Shown piece by piece: positions 44,266 to 52,865 of a stretch of 64,000 nt of DNA. How positions within the stretch are numbered: position 1 is the first letter of the stretch; each line of letters begins with the position of its first letter. Origin of the DNA: Chryseobacterium indicum (lineage in GTDB: Bacteria; Bacteroidota; Bacteroidia; Flavobacteriales; Weeksellaceae); NCBI RefSeq assembly GCF_021504595.1, contig NZ_JACSGT010000001.1, positions 1,364,001 through 1,428,000 of the forward strand, written 5' to 3'. Under the pieces are notes generated by a model that worked only from the letters and a program-made list of their open reading frames with translations, was not told the origin of the DNA and did no database searches. A program made the position numbers and the translations under genes.

Positions 44266-44287
44266 TTTTTAACAATCAATAAATGAG

Positions 44288-44322
44288 TTCCTTAGGATTT
44301 TTTTTCTTAAGGAATTTTTTTT
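44288..44322 (+). terminator. Dipeptidase terminator
   Basis: TTCCTTA with TAAGGAA around a T-rich loop, then eight T. Confidence 0.8.
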
Positions 44323-44357
44323 ATATTTAGTGCAGCTAATAAATTAATTGAAATATA

Positions 44358-45362
44358 ATGAAAAAAATTCTACTTTTTATTTCCGGAATACTTTCTGTAG
44401 GCAGTATTTACGGACAGGTTATTGACAGCCAGAATTTTAACAGTTTAACTGCCGGAAATGTCGGAACAAATTTTACAGGAGCTTCTACAGGACAAGGAGG
44501 ATATTATTTATTAAATGGTGCTGCTTCAGATTACCAGATCGCTACTATTGATGCGGCTCATGCAAATTCTTTAAAAGTTACTGCAGGACCGGGTTATGCA
44601 GCTACAAGCGATCCAAATAATCACTATGCTATTAAATTAGTAGGAGTAAATGCTACCACAGGTAATGATATTATAAAAGCGACATGCAGTTTTTATACCG
44701 GATCTGCAAATGGTACCGGATCGGTGTATATAACGCTTTTTGATGACGGAACAACTCCTTCAGTTATCATAAGTCTCATTTATAATGTTGCTACCAAATC
44801 TATTACAGCCGGAGGTACATTATCCAATGCAGGAACAAGAGGGTTCTTTGGTATCAAAACTTTAGGAGCAATCTATCCTGCGAACACTTGGGTTACTGTA
44901 GGAATGGCATATAATATGACGACAGGAGTTATGAACTGGTATACTCCGCAGGAAAGCTACACTTTCTCTTCTCCACCTGCAGGATATACACTAATTCCTG
45001 GATTAGATGTAGGGCAGTACCGTACCTATAATATTAATGCATCAGGAAATTCAGTTGCTTATAATTGGGCGATCGATGACTTTAATCTTTCTTATTCTAA
45101 CAATACAATCCTCGCTACTAAAGAAGACGTTTCGAATACAAAAGAAATTATTGATATTTATCCTAACCCTGCAAAAGATATTGTAACTATTGAAGGTAAA
45201 AATAAAATACTTTCGGTGTATGTTTATGATCTTTCCGGAAAAAGAATCGATCTTCCTTTAAGCGGTAATAAAGTGAATGTTTCCGGCTTAGCAAATGGAA
45301 ATTATTTATTAGGAATTAAAACAGAGGAAGGTTTTGTCACTAAAAAACTGATCAAAGAATAA
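44358..45362 (+). CDS. Secreted protein with T9SS type A sorting domain
   Basis: 334 residues. Signal peptide MKKILLFISGILSVGSIYGQ, then a jellyroll-like region of about 230 residues (VIDSQNFNSLTAGNVGTNF, INASGNSVAYNWAIDDFNLS) that resembles carbohydrate-binding folds. The sorting domain starts at about residue 265 (IDIYPNPAKDIVTIEG, VYVYDLSGKRIDLPL, GNYLLGIKTEEG, terminal KKLIKE). It should be exported by the T9SS to the surface or medium. No enzyme motif is seen, so ligand and role are unknown. Confidence 0.82.
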   Translation: MKKILLFISGILSVGSIYGQVIDSQNFNSLTAGNVGTNFTGASTGQGGYYLLNGAASDYQIATIDAAHANSLKVTAGPGYAATSDPNNHYAIKLVGVNATTGNDIIKATCSFYTGSANGTGSVYITLFDDGTTPSVIISLIYNVATKSITAGGTLSNAGTRGFFGIKTLGAIYPANTWVTVGMAYNMTTGVMNWYTPQESYTFSSPPAGYTLIPGLDVGQYRTYNINASGNSVAYNWAIDDFNLSYSNNTILATKEDVSNTKEIIDIYPNPAKDIVTIEGKNKILSVYVYDLSGKRIDLPLSGNKVNVSGLANGNYLLGIKTEEGFVTKKLIKE

Positions 45363-45520
45363 TATTGAAAATATTTTTAATAATAAGGCTGCATTGTAAA
45401 TAATGTAGCCTTTATTGTTGAAATTTTACTTGTAATTGTGGTATTAGTATTATATTTTAAATATAATTGTTTTGTTTTCAAAATATTATTAATATATTTA
45501 TAAAACTAAATTTTAATGAT

Positions 45521-46438
45521 ATGAGAAAAATTTTACTACTCGGCTCGTTTCTGAGCCTGGTCTCGATGAACGCGCAGACAAACGTTTACAGCTATGGTTT
45601 TGATACCGCTTTTACAACCTGGACAACCTCTAATCAAAGTAGTCCTGTAACTACCTCGGTTTGGACAAAAGCCACTTATACCACACCTTTAACCAATCCA
45701 CTGTTTGGAAGCGGTAATACAACTACTGTTCCTGTGGGACAGGCAGGAGGCAGCAATTCTTTTGCTTTGGTAAATTATACAAGTACATCTGGTGCGGGAA
45801 CGATCAGCAACTGGTTATTCACGAATGCAATAGATGTTAAAAACGGCGACATTGTAAGCTTTTATTCCAGAAAAGGAACAGACGGAACGACCGATTATCC
45901 TGATCGTCTGGAACTAAGATATGCATTAGCAGCCGGAGCCGTTCTTCCGACTACCGGAGCTGCTGATGTGGGTTCCTTTACAAACTTAGGAGTATCTGTT
46001 AATCCAACTTTGGCAGGAAACTTTGTTTATCCCAAAATATGGACAAAATATAGCTTTACGGTTACCGGAGTAGGAACAACACCGGTTCCGGTAAGATTTG
46101 CCTTTAGATATTACGTTACAGACGGAGGACCAAGCGGAAACAATTCCGATCTTATAGGAATCGATACTTTTTCTATTGACAGACCTACATTATCAACCAA
46201 TGATGTTGCCTTAAATGAAAAAAGCATATCTGTATATCCAAACCCTACAGCAGATTACATATCCATCAAATCGGCAGACAAATTCAGCAATATCGAAGTT
46301 TTTGACATTGCAGGTAAAAAAGTTGAGGTAAAAGTGGAAGGAGATAAGATAAATGTAAAACATCTAAATTCCGGATCATACATCATCAGCATGGAATCCA
46401 AAGGAAATAAAATTTCCCAGAAATTCATCAAAAAATAA
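45521..46438 (+). CDS. Secreted protein with T9SS sorting domain
   Basis: 305 residues from ATG 45521 (MRKILLLGSFLSLVSMNAQ); an in-frame TTG-type start farther up would add a non-signal prefix. The middle is a choice-of-anchor-like beta-sandwich (YSYGFDTAFTTWTTSNQ, WLFTNAIDVKNGDIVSFYSR, LELRYALAAGA). The C-terminal sorting domain starts near 240 (ISVYPNPTADYISIKSAD, IEVFDIAGKKVEVK, GSYIISMESKG, terminal QKFIKK). It lies 158 bp behind another T9SS protein of similar design. Adhesive or binding role inferred only from fold type. Confidence 0.83.
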   Translation: MRKILLLGSFLSLVSMNAQTNVYSYGFDTAFTTWTTSNQSSPVTTSVWTKATYTTPLTNPLFGSGNTTTVPVGQAGGSNSFALVNYTSTSGAGTISNWLFTNAIDVKNGDIVSFYSRKGTDGTTDYPDRLELRYALAAGAVLPTTGAADVGSFTNLGVSVNPTLAGNFVYPKIWTKYSFTVTGVGTTPVPVRFAFRYYVTDGGPSGNNSDLIGIDTFSIDRPTLSTNDVALNEKSISVYPNPTADYISIKSADKFSNIEVFDIAGKKVEVKVEGDKINVKHLNSGSYIISMESKGNKISQKFIKK

Positions 46439-46459
46439 ATTAAGTTTGATATTATTTTC

Positions 46460-46488
46460 AAAGCGCTTCGACCCGGAGCGCTTTTTAT
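46460..46488 (+). terminator. Terminator after the second T9SS gene
   Basis: AAAGCGCT with AGCGCTTT, 9-base loop, then T run. Confidence 0.88.
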
Positions 46489-46579
46489 TTGATCTAATAA
46501 ACTGACAAATGTTAGGCAATAAAAATTACCTTATGTAAAGCATTTTTGCTATTTTTAAGAACTTAAACCAGCAATAATT

Positions 46580-47287
46580 ATGATCGATAATAAAGTAGCA
46601 TACATCACAGGAGGAACCAAAGGCATCGGCTTCGGAATTGCTAAAGTTTTGCTTGAAAACGGAGTTTCGGTTGCATTTTCGGGAAGAAAAAAGGAAGATG
46701 TGGAAAAAGCTGAACAGGGTTTAAGGCAGATTTCAGAAAATGTCTTGGGAGTTGTGTCTGATGTAAAAGAACTTACCAATGAAGAAGATGCAGTAAGACA
46801 GATAAAAGAAAAGTTCGGAAGACTGGATTTTGTGATTGCAAATGCGGGTTTAGGAATTTTCAAGCCTGTTGATGAACTATCTGCTGAAGAGTGGAATGAT
46901 ATGATTGAAACGAATTTAACAGGTGTTTTCTACACATTAAAAGCTTCTGTAGAAGAGCTGAAAAAGACAGAAGGATATTACATCACAGTTTCAAGTCTTG
47001 CAGGCGCTAATTTCTTCGAAAACGGGACAGGTTATAACGCCTCAAAATTCGGTGTAGTAGGGTTTACACAGGCAGCAATGATCGATTTAAGAAAATACAA
47101 CATCAAATCTACCGTAATTATGCCGGGTTCTGTAGCCACCCATTTCAACGGAAATATTCCTTCAGAAAAAGACGCATGGAAGATTCAGCCTGAAGATATG
47201 GGGAATCTGGTTTTGGATATTTTAAAAATGAACCCGAGAGTTTTACCGAGTAAGATTGAATTTCGGGCAACAAAACCCGCTAAATAA
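46580..47287 (+). CDS. Short-chain dehydrogenase/reductase
   Basis: 235 residues with the classical SDR set: TGGTKGIG (10-17) for NAD(P) binding, NAG at 88-90, serine in TVSSLAG (S138/S139) and Y152-x3-K156 in GYNASKFG. The arginine in FSGRKKED after beta-2 favours NADP(H). Close relatives are 3-oxoacyl-ACP reductase-like, but the substrate cannot be fixed. Stands alone ahead of etfBA. Confidence 0.92.
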   Translation: MIDNKVAYITGGTKGIGFGIAKVLLENGVSVAFSGRKKEDVEKAEQGLRQISENVLGVVSDVKELTNEEDAVRQIKEKFGRLDFVIANAGLGIFKPVDELSAEEWNDMIETNLTGVFYTLKASVEELKKTEGYYITVSSLAGANFFENGTGYNASKFGVVGFTQAAMIDLRKYNIKSTVIMPGSVATHFNGNIPSEKDAWKIQPEDMGNLVLDILKMNPRVLPSKIEFRATKPAK

Positions 47288-47471
47288 TGACTTTAATGCA
47301 TTGAATAGTAAAATAATAAGTACTATGCATGCATAATATATTTTTTATTTATATTAGCAACAGATAATTGAGTTAAAATTTAAAGAAACATTAAATTTAA
47401 TTAAGAGCTAAAAAATAGTACACATGAAACCTAAAAGTTTCATCTGACCATTAAAACAATAAGAACAACAT

Positions 47472-48218
47472 ATGAAAATATTAGTTTGTATAAGTAGTGT
47501 TCCGGATACTACTTCCAAAATTAACTTTACAGCGGATAAATCTGCATTCGACAAAAACGGAATTCAGTGGGTAATTAATCCTCTTGACGAATTTGCGTTA
47601 ACAAAAGCAATAAAATTACAGGAATCTCAGGGGGCAACAGTAACCGTAATCAACGTAGGAGATGTTTCTACCGAGCCTGTTGTAAGAAAAGCTTTGGCAA
47701 TCGGAGCAAATGATGCGGTGAGAGTAAATCTTGATCCTAAAGACAGTTTCTCTACAGCTAAAGAAATTGCAGCAGTTGCACAAAACGGAGGATACGATTT
47801 AATCCTTTGCGGTAAAGAATCAATAGACTATAACGGAGGTTCTGTTCCGGGAATGGTAGCCCAGTTATTGAACCAGCCTTTCGTAAACGCTTCTGTAGGA
47901 CTTGATGTAAACGGAAGTGAAGCTACTGCAGTAAGAGAAATTGAAGGAGGTAAAGAAACCATTTCTGTAAAATTACCGGCTGTAATCGCGGGTCAGAAAG
48001 GATTGGTAGACGAAAAAGACTTAATTATTCCGAACATGAGAGGAATTATGTCTGCAAGAACAAAACCTTTGCAGGTAGTTGAACCTACTTCTTCTGAGGT
48101 GAAAGTTCAGGGAGTTTCTTATGACAGCGTTCCGCCAAGAGCAGCTGTAAAACTGGTTTCTCCGGATAATTTGGATGAATTGGTAAGATTACTTCACGAA
48201 GAAGCAAAAGTTATCTAA
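47472..48218 (+). CDS. etfB: Electron transfer flavoprotein subunit beta
   Basis: 248 residues of the ETF beta family: MKILVCISSVPDTTSKINF, VINPLDEFALTKAIKLQE, LILCGKESIDYNGGSVPGMV and KLPAVIAGQKGLVDEKDL. ETF accepts electrons from acyl-CoA and other dehydrogenases and passes them to the quinone pool. It forms an operon with etfA, separated by 82 bp that contain a hairpin. Confidence 0.96.
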   Translation: MKILVCISSVPDTTSKINFTADKSAFDKNGIQWVINPLDEFALTKAIKLQESQGATVTVINVGDVSTEPVVRKALAIGANDAVRVNLDPKDSFSTAKEIAAVAQNGGYDLILCGKESIDYNGGSVPGMVAQLLNQPFVNASVGLDVNGSEATAVREIEGGKETISVKLPAVIAGQKGLVDEKDLIIPNMRGIMSARTKPLQVVEPTSSEVKVQGVSYDSVPPRAAVKLVSPDNLDELVRLLHEEAKVI

Positions 48219-48224
48219 TATTGA

Positions 48225-48265
48225 GGCTAAGACTGAGTTTTAGATTTAAATTCTAAATCTTAGCC
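48225..48265 (+). promoter_or_regulatory. Hairpin between etfB and etfA
   Basis: Outer pairing GGCTAAGA with TCTTAGCC and inner pairing TTTAGA with TCTAAA around a TTTAAAT loop, with a 6-base bulge on the left. No T tract follows at once, so it is not an efficient terminator. Confidence 0.6.
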
Positions 48266-48300
48266 TAAACCTAAACCTTTAATTTTTTAAAATTCAAAAA

Positions 48301-49248
48301 ATGGCAGTATTCGTATACGCAGAAAATATAAACGGAGTTTACAAAAAAGCAGCTTTTGAAGCAGTTTCTTATGCTAAAGCTGTTGCAGATCAGGCCGGAG
48401 ATATCGTAACGGCAATCTCTGTAAACCCTACAGATTCTTCAGATCTATTGTATAAATATGGAGCGTCTAACGTAATCAATATTAAAGACGAAGGTCTTAA
48501 AAGTTTCTCAGCTAAAGCTTATGCTCAGGCGGTAAGTGAAGTAGCAAACGGAAACATCATCGTTTTCCCTCACACAACAGACGCCTCTTCAATTGCTCCG
48601 ATGTTGGCAGTAATGAACGGACATTCTTTAATTACAAATGTATTGGAAGCTCCTGAAAGTCTTTCTCCGTTTCAGGTGAAAAGAAGAGCTTTCTCAGGAA
48701 AAGGATTTATGCATGCAAAAGCAGAAGGAAGCGGGGTAATTGTAACCGTTTCTCAAAATGCTTTCGGAGTGAAGGAAAATGCAGTTTCCGGATCAGAAGA
48801 AGTGAAAAATCTATCCGTTGCCAATGAAGATACTAAAGTAATTTCTCATGAGCAGAGTTCAGGAAAATTAGACCTTAAAGAAGCAGAAATCGTAGTTTCT
48901 GCTGGAAGAGGGTTAAAAGGACCTGAAAACTGGGGAATGGTAGAAGATCTGGCAAATGTTTTGGGCGCAGCGACAGCGTGTTCAAAACCGGTTTCAGATA
49001 TCGGATGGAGACCTCACACAGAACACGTAGGACAGACAGGTAAGGCAATTTCTCCGAATCTTTATATTGCAATCGGTATTTCCGGAGCAATTCAGCATTT
49101 GGCAGGAGTTAACTCCTCTAAAACAATCGTAGCGATCAACAGTGATCCTGAAGCACCATTCTTCAAATCCGCAGATTACGGAGTTGTAGGAGATGCTTTC
49201 CAGATTATTCCTGCGCTAACAGAGAAAATAAAAGCTCTTAAAGCATAA
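48301..49248 (+). CDS. etfA: Electron transfer flavoprotein subunit alpha
   Basis: 315 residues. The N-terminal domain (MAVFVYAENINGVYKKAAF) precedes the C-terminal FAD-binding domain with VVSAGRGLKGPENW, ACSKPVSDIGWRPHTEHVGQ and LYIAIGISGAIQHLAG. The HVGQTG and AIGISGA segments contact FAD. Partner of EtfB in beta-oxidation electron flow. A terminator lies 110 bp downstream. Confidence 0.97.
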   Translation: MAVFVYAENINGVYKKAAFEAVSYAKAVADQAGDIVTAISVNPTDSSDLLYKYGASNVINIKDEGLKSFSAKAYAQAVSEVANGNIIVFPHTTDASSIAPMLAVMNGHSLITNVLEAPESLSPFQVKRRAFSGKGFMHAKAEGSGVIVTVSQNAFGVKENAVSGSEEVKNLSVANEDTKVISHEQSSGKLDLKEAEIVVSAGRGLKGPENWGMVEDLANVLGAATACSKPVSDIGWRPHTEHVGQTGKAISPNLYIAIGISGAIQHLAGVNSSKTIVAINSDPEAPFFKSADYGVVGDAFQIIPALTEKIKALKA

Positions 49249-49358
49249 AAAAGTGGATGGGCAACAGTCGATTATTTCATGTGTAAATTTTAAAGTACAT
49301 CTTTAAAAAATTCGCTTACGAAGTAAAACTGACAGTGTCATTAAATCACAATTCGCAT

Positions 49359-49388
49359 ATAAAAGCCCTTTTCGGGCTTTTATTTTTG
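49359..49388 (+). terminator. etfBA terminator
   Basis: 10-bp perfect stem ATAAAAGCCC with GGGCTTTTAT, 5-base loop, T run. Confidence 0.92.
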
Positions 49389-49422
49389 TACAAAAAGTAA
49401 AAAAAACTTTGAAAAATTAATC

Positions 49423-49430
49423 TATATTTG
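49423..49430 (+). promoter_or_regulatory. -7 box immediately before the bifunctional nuclease gene
   Basis: TATATTTG ends only 5 bases before the ATG at 49436. The expected transcription start would fall on or next to the A of the ATG, implying a leaderless mRNA. The nearest TTTG (49408-49411) is only 11 bp away, so the -33 element is doubtful. Confidence 0.6.
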
Positions 49431-49435
49431 TAGTT

Positions 49436-50035
49436 ATGGATTATAAACAGTTAATTATTCGCGGAATATCGTACAGCCAGACACAATCCGGGGCGTACGC
49501 ACTATTATTGGAACATGAAGAAACACATATTAAATTACCTGTTGTTATAGGGAATTTCGAGGCACAATCCATTTCTTTGGGGCTTGAGAAAGACATTCAC
49601 CCACCTCGTCCTCTTACACATGATTTATTTACAAAATTTATACATTCTGCAAATTACGAACTTGTATCCGTTATCATCTATCAGATTGTAGACGGCGTTT
49701 TCTTCTCAAATATCAACTTTAAAAATAAAGCTACAGATGAAGAACTCATCTTAGATGCCAGAACTTCAGATGCGGTAGCAATGGCAGTTCGTTTTGATGC
49801 CCCTATTTTCACAACACAGCAGGTACTTAACGAAGCCGGAATTCTGCTGGAACTGGAAGATGTAACCAAAGAAGAGCCTTCGTTTTCCGAAACCGTTCAG
49901 GCGGAAGATAACCTAAAATCGATTTCGATGGAAGAATTGCAGAAGTTGCTGGATGAAGCGGTAAAAGAAGAAGATTACGATACTGCTCTTGAGATTCAGG
50001 AAGAAATCAGGAGAAGGAAGAAAAAAATTGACTAA
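49436..50035 (+). CDS. Bifunctional nuclease family protein (DUF151 + UVR)
   Basis: 199 residues. The DUF151 domain (about 5-130) has RGISYSQTQSGAYALLLEH, KLPVVIGNFEAQSISLGLE and the DARTSDAVAMAVRFDAPIF motif. A C-terminal UVR motif (about 160-195, ELQKLLDEAVKEEDYDTALE) is of the UvrB-UvrC interaction type. Plant and bacterial DUF151 proteins show RNase and DNase activity. The start matches the family, and a strong -7 box sits 5 bp upstream. The nucleoside transporter follows after 21 bp, suggesting linkage to nucleic-acid turnover. Confidence 0.88.
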   Translation: MDYKQLIIRGISYSQTQSGAYALLLEHEETHIKLPVVIGNFEAQSISLGLEKDIHPPRPLTHDLFTKFIHSANYELVSVIIYQIVDGVFFSNINFKNKATDEELILDARTSDAVAMAVRFDAPIFTTQQVLNEAGILLELEDVTKEEPSFSETVQAEDNLKSISMEELQKLLDEAVKEEDYDTALEIQEEIRRRKKKID

Positions 50036-50056
50036 AGAGATTATTTATACTAACTT

Positions 50057-51439
50057 ATGAACTTAAAATTACGACTGACCATCTTAAGTTTTCTGCAGTT
50101 CTTCGTTTGGGGAGCATGGCTGATTACGATGGCTAATTTTTGGTTCGGTACAAAACATTGGGACGGAGCGCAGTTTGGTGCTGTTTTCGGAACCATGGGG
50201 ATTGCTTCCATTTTTATGCCGACCATCACCGGAATTATTGCCGACCGTTGGGTAAACGCAGAAAGAATTTTTTCAGCGTTACATATTTTATACGGTATCG
50301 TGCTTTTTATTCTGCCTCATTCCGCAGATCCCGGTTCTTTTTTTACGGTAATGCTCGTTGCCATGTGTTTTTACATGCCGACTATTGCATTAGCCAATTC
50401 AATTTCCTATACTATTCTTAAAAACAGTGAACTGGATGTTGTTAAGGATTTCCCGCCAATCCGTGTTTGGGGAACCATCGGTTTCATTGTTGCCATGTGG
50501 ATTACCAATCTTACGGGGAATAAAGCTACAGAAGGGCAATTCTATATTGCCGGAGCGGTTGCTGTTTTCTTAGGAATTTACGCTTTAACATTACCAAAAT
50601 GTCCTCCACAGAAATTAATAGACAAAGATGCGCCGCTATCCGAGCAGTTAGGTCTTAATGCTTTTAAACTGTTCAAAGATTACAAAACAGCATTGTTTTT
50701 CTTATTTTCCATGCTTTTGGGGGCAGCTTTACAGCTTACGAATGCTTACGGAGACGTATTCCTGAGTGAATTTGAACATTTTCCCAAATATGCTGACTCT
50801 TTTGTAGTGAAAAGATCTACAATTATCATGTCTATTTCTCAGATTTCGGAAACACTATTCATTTTGGCAATTCCTTTCTTTTTAAAACGATACGGAATTA
50901 AAAAAGTAATGCTCATCTCAATGTTTGCATGGGTTTTACGATTCGGATTCTTTGCTTATGGTGTTCCGGAAGGATATGGCTTAAGTTTAATCATCCTTTC
51001 CTGCATTGTTTACGGTATGGCTTTCGATTTCTTCAATATTTCAGGATCGCTTTTTGTGGAGACAACTACCGATAAAAAGATCCGTTCTTCAGCTCAGGGA
51101 TTATTCATGATGATGACGAATGGTTTTGGTGCAGTTTTTGGAAGTTATGCAGCAGGTTGGGCGATTGATAAATTCTTCACCCACAAGTTTACCACAGCTT
51201 CTTCACTGGCAAATTATCTTGAAACTACGCCGGACAATCAGACATTTTTAGGAATTCTGCAGAAGAGTTTTAATTCTGCGGTAAATACGGACGGAACTTT
51301 ATCTTCTATTGTAATGGTAAAAGACTGGCATAATATCTGGCTTTCTTTCGCTGTATATGCTTTGATTTTAGCTCTTTTATTTGCTGTTCTGTTCAAACAC
51401 AAACATACACCAATTCAGGCATCGGATATTAAACATTAA
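50057..51439 (+). CDS. Nucleoside:H+ symporter family MFS protein (NupG-like)
   Basis: 460 residues with about 12 membrane helices. RLTILSFLQFFVWGAWLIT, FGTMGIASIFMPTITGIIADRW (written here across two motifs, FGTMGIASIF and MPTITGIIADRW) and PPIRVWGTIGFIVAMW match the nucleoside permease family. The FVWGAW opening and the RVWGTIGF segment are characteristic. It would import nucleosides with protons, consistent with udk elsewhere in the window. Likely co-transcribed with the nuclease gene 21 bp upstream. Confidence 0.88.
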   Translation: MNLKLRLTILSFLQFFVWGAWLITMANFWFGTKHWDGAQFGAVFGTMGIASIFMPTITGIIADRWVNAERIFSALHILYGIVLFILPHSADPGSFFTVMLVAMCFYMPTIALANSISYTILKNSELDVVKDFPPIRVWGTIGFIVAMWITNLTGNKATEGQFYIAGAVAVFLGIYALTLPKCPPQKLIDKDAPLSEQLGLNAFKLFKDYKTALFFLFSMLLGAALQLTNAYGDVFLSEFEHFPKYADSFVVKRSTIIMSISQISETLFILAIPFFLKRYGIKKVMLISMFAWVLRFGFFAYGVPEGYGLSLIILSCIVYGMAFDFFNISGSLFVETTTDKKIRSSAQGLFMMMTNGFGAVFGSYAAGWAIDKFFTHKFTTASSLANYLETTPDNQTFLGILQKSFNSAVNTDGTLSSIVMVKDWHNIWLSFAVYALILALLFAVLFKHKHTPIQASDIKH

Positions 51440-51466
51440 TTTTATCACACTGATAACGAATATATT

Positions 51467-51499
51467 AATTGCACTTTCAAAAAAAGTGCAATTTTTTTT
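51467..51499 (+). terminator. Terminator after the nucleoside transporter
   Basis: 11-bp stem AATTGCACTTT with AAAGTGCAATT and a T run. Confidence 0.9.
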
Positions 51500-51553
51500 G
51501 ATATTCAGGCAACCCTTTCAAAAATCTTTCGTCTTATAAACAGAAACTAATTA

Positions 51554-52099
51554 ATGAAGAATTTAGAAGAGAATTTTAAACTGGCAAAAAAGCAGGATCG
51601 GAGAGGGCAAAAAGCTCTGTACGAAATGTTTTCGGCGAAAATGCTTGCCATAGCAAATTCTTATGTGAATAACCTTCATGATGCGGAAGATATTTTAATG
51701 AATTCTTTTTTCACTTGTTTTTCAAAAATAGAGGAATGCAGAGAATGGAAAAGCTTTCAGTTCTGGCTGAGGAAAATCGTAGTGAATAACTCGATTAATT
51801 TTATCAGGAAAAACAGAAATATCCTTTACACGGATGTTGAAATCAGCGAAATCGGAAATGTTGAGGAAAACTGGAAAGAAGAAATGGAGGAGCTTAATAT
51901 GGAGGAAATTTTTTCAAAAATGCCCGATGGATACCGATTGATTTTCAATCTCTATGTTTTTGAAGAAAAAAAGCATCATGAAATAGCAGAAATACTGAAT
52001 ATTTCTGAAGGCACCAGCAAAAGCCAGCTGAGCAAATCTAAAAAATGGATTGCAGATTTTTTAAAACAGAAGCAAAATGAAAAACAATACGTTAAATAA
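51554..52099 (+). CDS. ECF-type RNA polymerase sigma factor
   Basis: 181 residues. Region 2 shows NNLHDAEDILMNSFFTCFSK and FQFWLRKIVVNNSINFIRK. Region 4 shows MPDGYRLIFNLYVFEEKKHH and EIAEILNISEGTSKSQLSKS, a standard sigma-70 r4 helix-turn-helix. It binds core RNA polymerase and recruits it to a dedicated regulon. Its 3' end overlaps the next gene by 23 bp, a typical sigma/anti-sigma arrangement. Confidence 0.92.
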   Translation: MKNLEENFKLAKKQDRRGQKALYEMFSAKMLAIANSYVNNLHDAEDILMNSFFTCFSKIEECREWKSFQFWLRKIVVNNSINFIRKNRNILYTDVEISEIGNVEENWKEEMEELNMEEIFSKMPDGYRLIFNLYVFEEKKHHEIAEILNISEGTSKSQLSKSKKWIADFLKQKQNEKQYVK

Positions 52100-52784
52100 T
52101 TTAAAATCCGAGTATGAGAAGCTTGAAATAAAGCCTTCCGCCGATCTTTGGGACAGATTGGATCAGAAGCTGGATGAAAAGCCTGAAAATGCTTCAAAAC
52201 AGTCTTCCGAATGGTGGAAATATGCAGCCATTATCTTGTTGATGGTTTCTGTAGGAACAATTATTTATATTAAAAACAAAAATAACTTTGACCATCAAAA
52301 AACCGACTATATTGTAAAACAGCGTCTTGAAAATGCGGTAAATCCCATAAATCCGGAATTCGAAAAACAATCTGTCGCTTCTGAGGAACAAAAAAACAAT
52401 CAGGAAAATACGGTAAAAGCTGTTTTAAAAAATCAGGAAACGAATTCGGCTAAGGTTTTAAATTCAAAAAAAGAAGTCAAAATTCAAAAAATTTCGAGTC
52501 CTGTAATTGAAGAAATTGCAGTTACGCAACAGAGAACTATCGATATTAACCCCAACAAAATTAAAAGCGAAAATATAATTTTTCCTGCGATTGCCGAAGC
52601 AAAGAAAACAAAATCAGGCTATATTAATGCTGATGAACTGCTTATGGGAAGAGAATTTGATAAAACCAGAGAAGAAACGAAAAAAGATGATCGCAAATTC
52701 GGAGTTTTTAATATCAATAAAGTCTTTCAGAAAGTGGATAATGTAACGGTTCTTGGCGTAACGGTCTACACAGACACGAAATAG
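52077..52784 (+). CDS. Probable membrane anti-sigma factor
   Basis: 235 residues. The cytoplasmic N-terminus (about 1-45) contains LEIKPSADLWDRLDQKLDE, a pattern seen before the membrane helix in Bacteroidetes proteins paired with ECF sigma factors. One transmembrane helix follows at about 49-65 (YAAIILLMVSVGTIIYI), then a Lys/Asn/Gln-rich, apparently disordered periplasmic region. No zinc-binding HxxxCxxC motif is present, so it is not a ZAS-type factor. Overlap with the sigma gene by 23 bp supports the pairing. Function is inferred from context. Confidence 0.7.
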   Translation: MKNNTLNNLKSEYEKLEIKPSADLWDRLDQKLDEKPENASKQSSEWWKYAAIILLMVSVGTIIYIKNKNNFDHQKTDYIVKQRLENAVNPINPEFEKQSVASEEQKNNQENTVKAVLKNQETNSAKVLNSKKEVKIQKISSPVIEEIAVTQQRTIDINPNKIKSENIIFPAIAEAKKTKSGYINADELLMGREFDKTREETKKDDRKFGVFNINKVFQKVDNVTVLGVTVYTDTK

Positions 52785-52865
52785 ATTCTAATACTTTAAA
52801 ATAAAAATTACTGTTCTTTTTTATGAACAGCGGTAAAATATTGTCTAAAAAATAAAAGAAAATAC

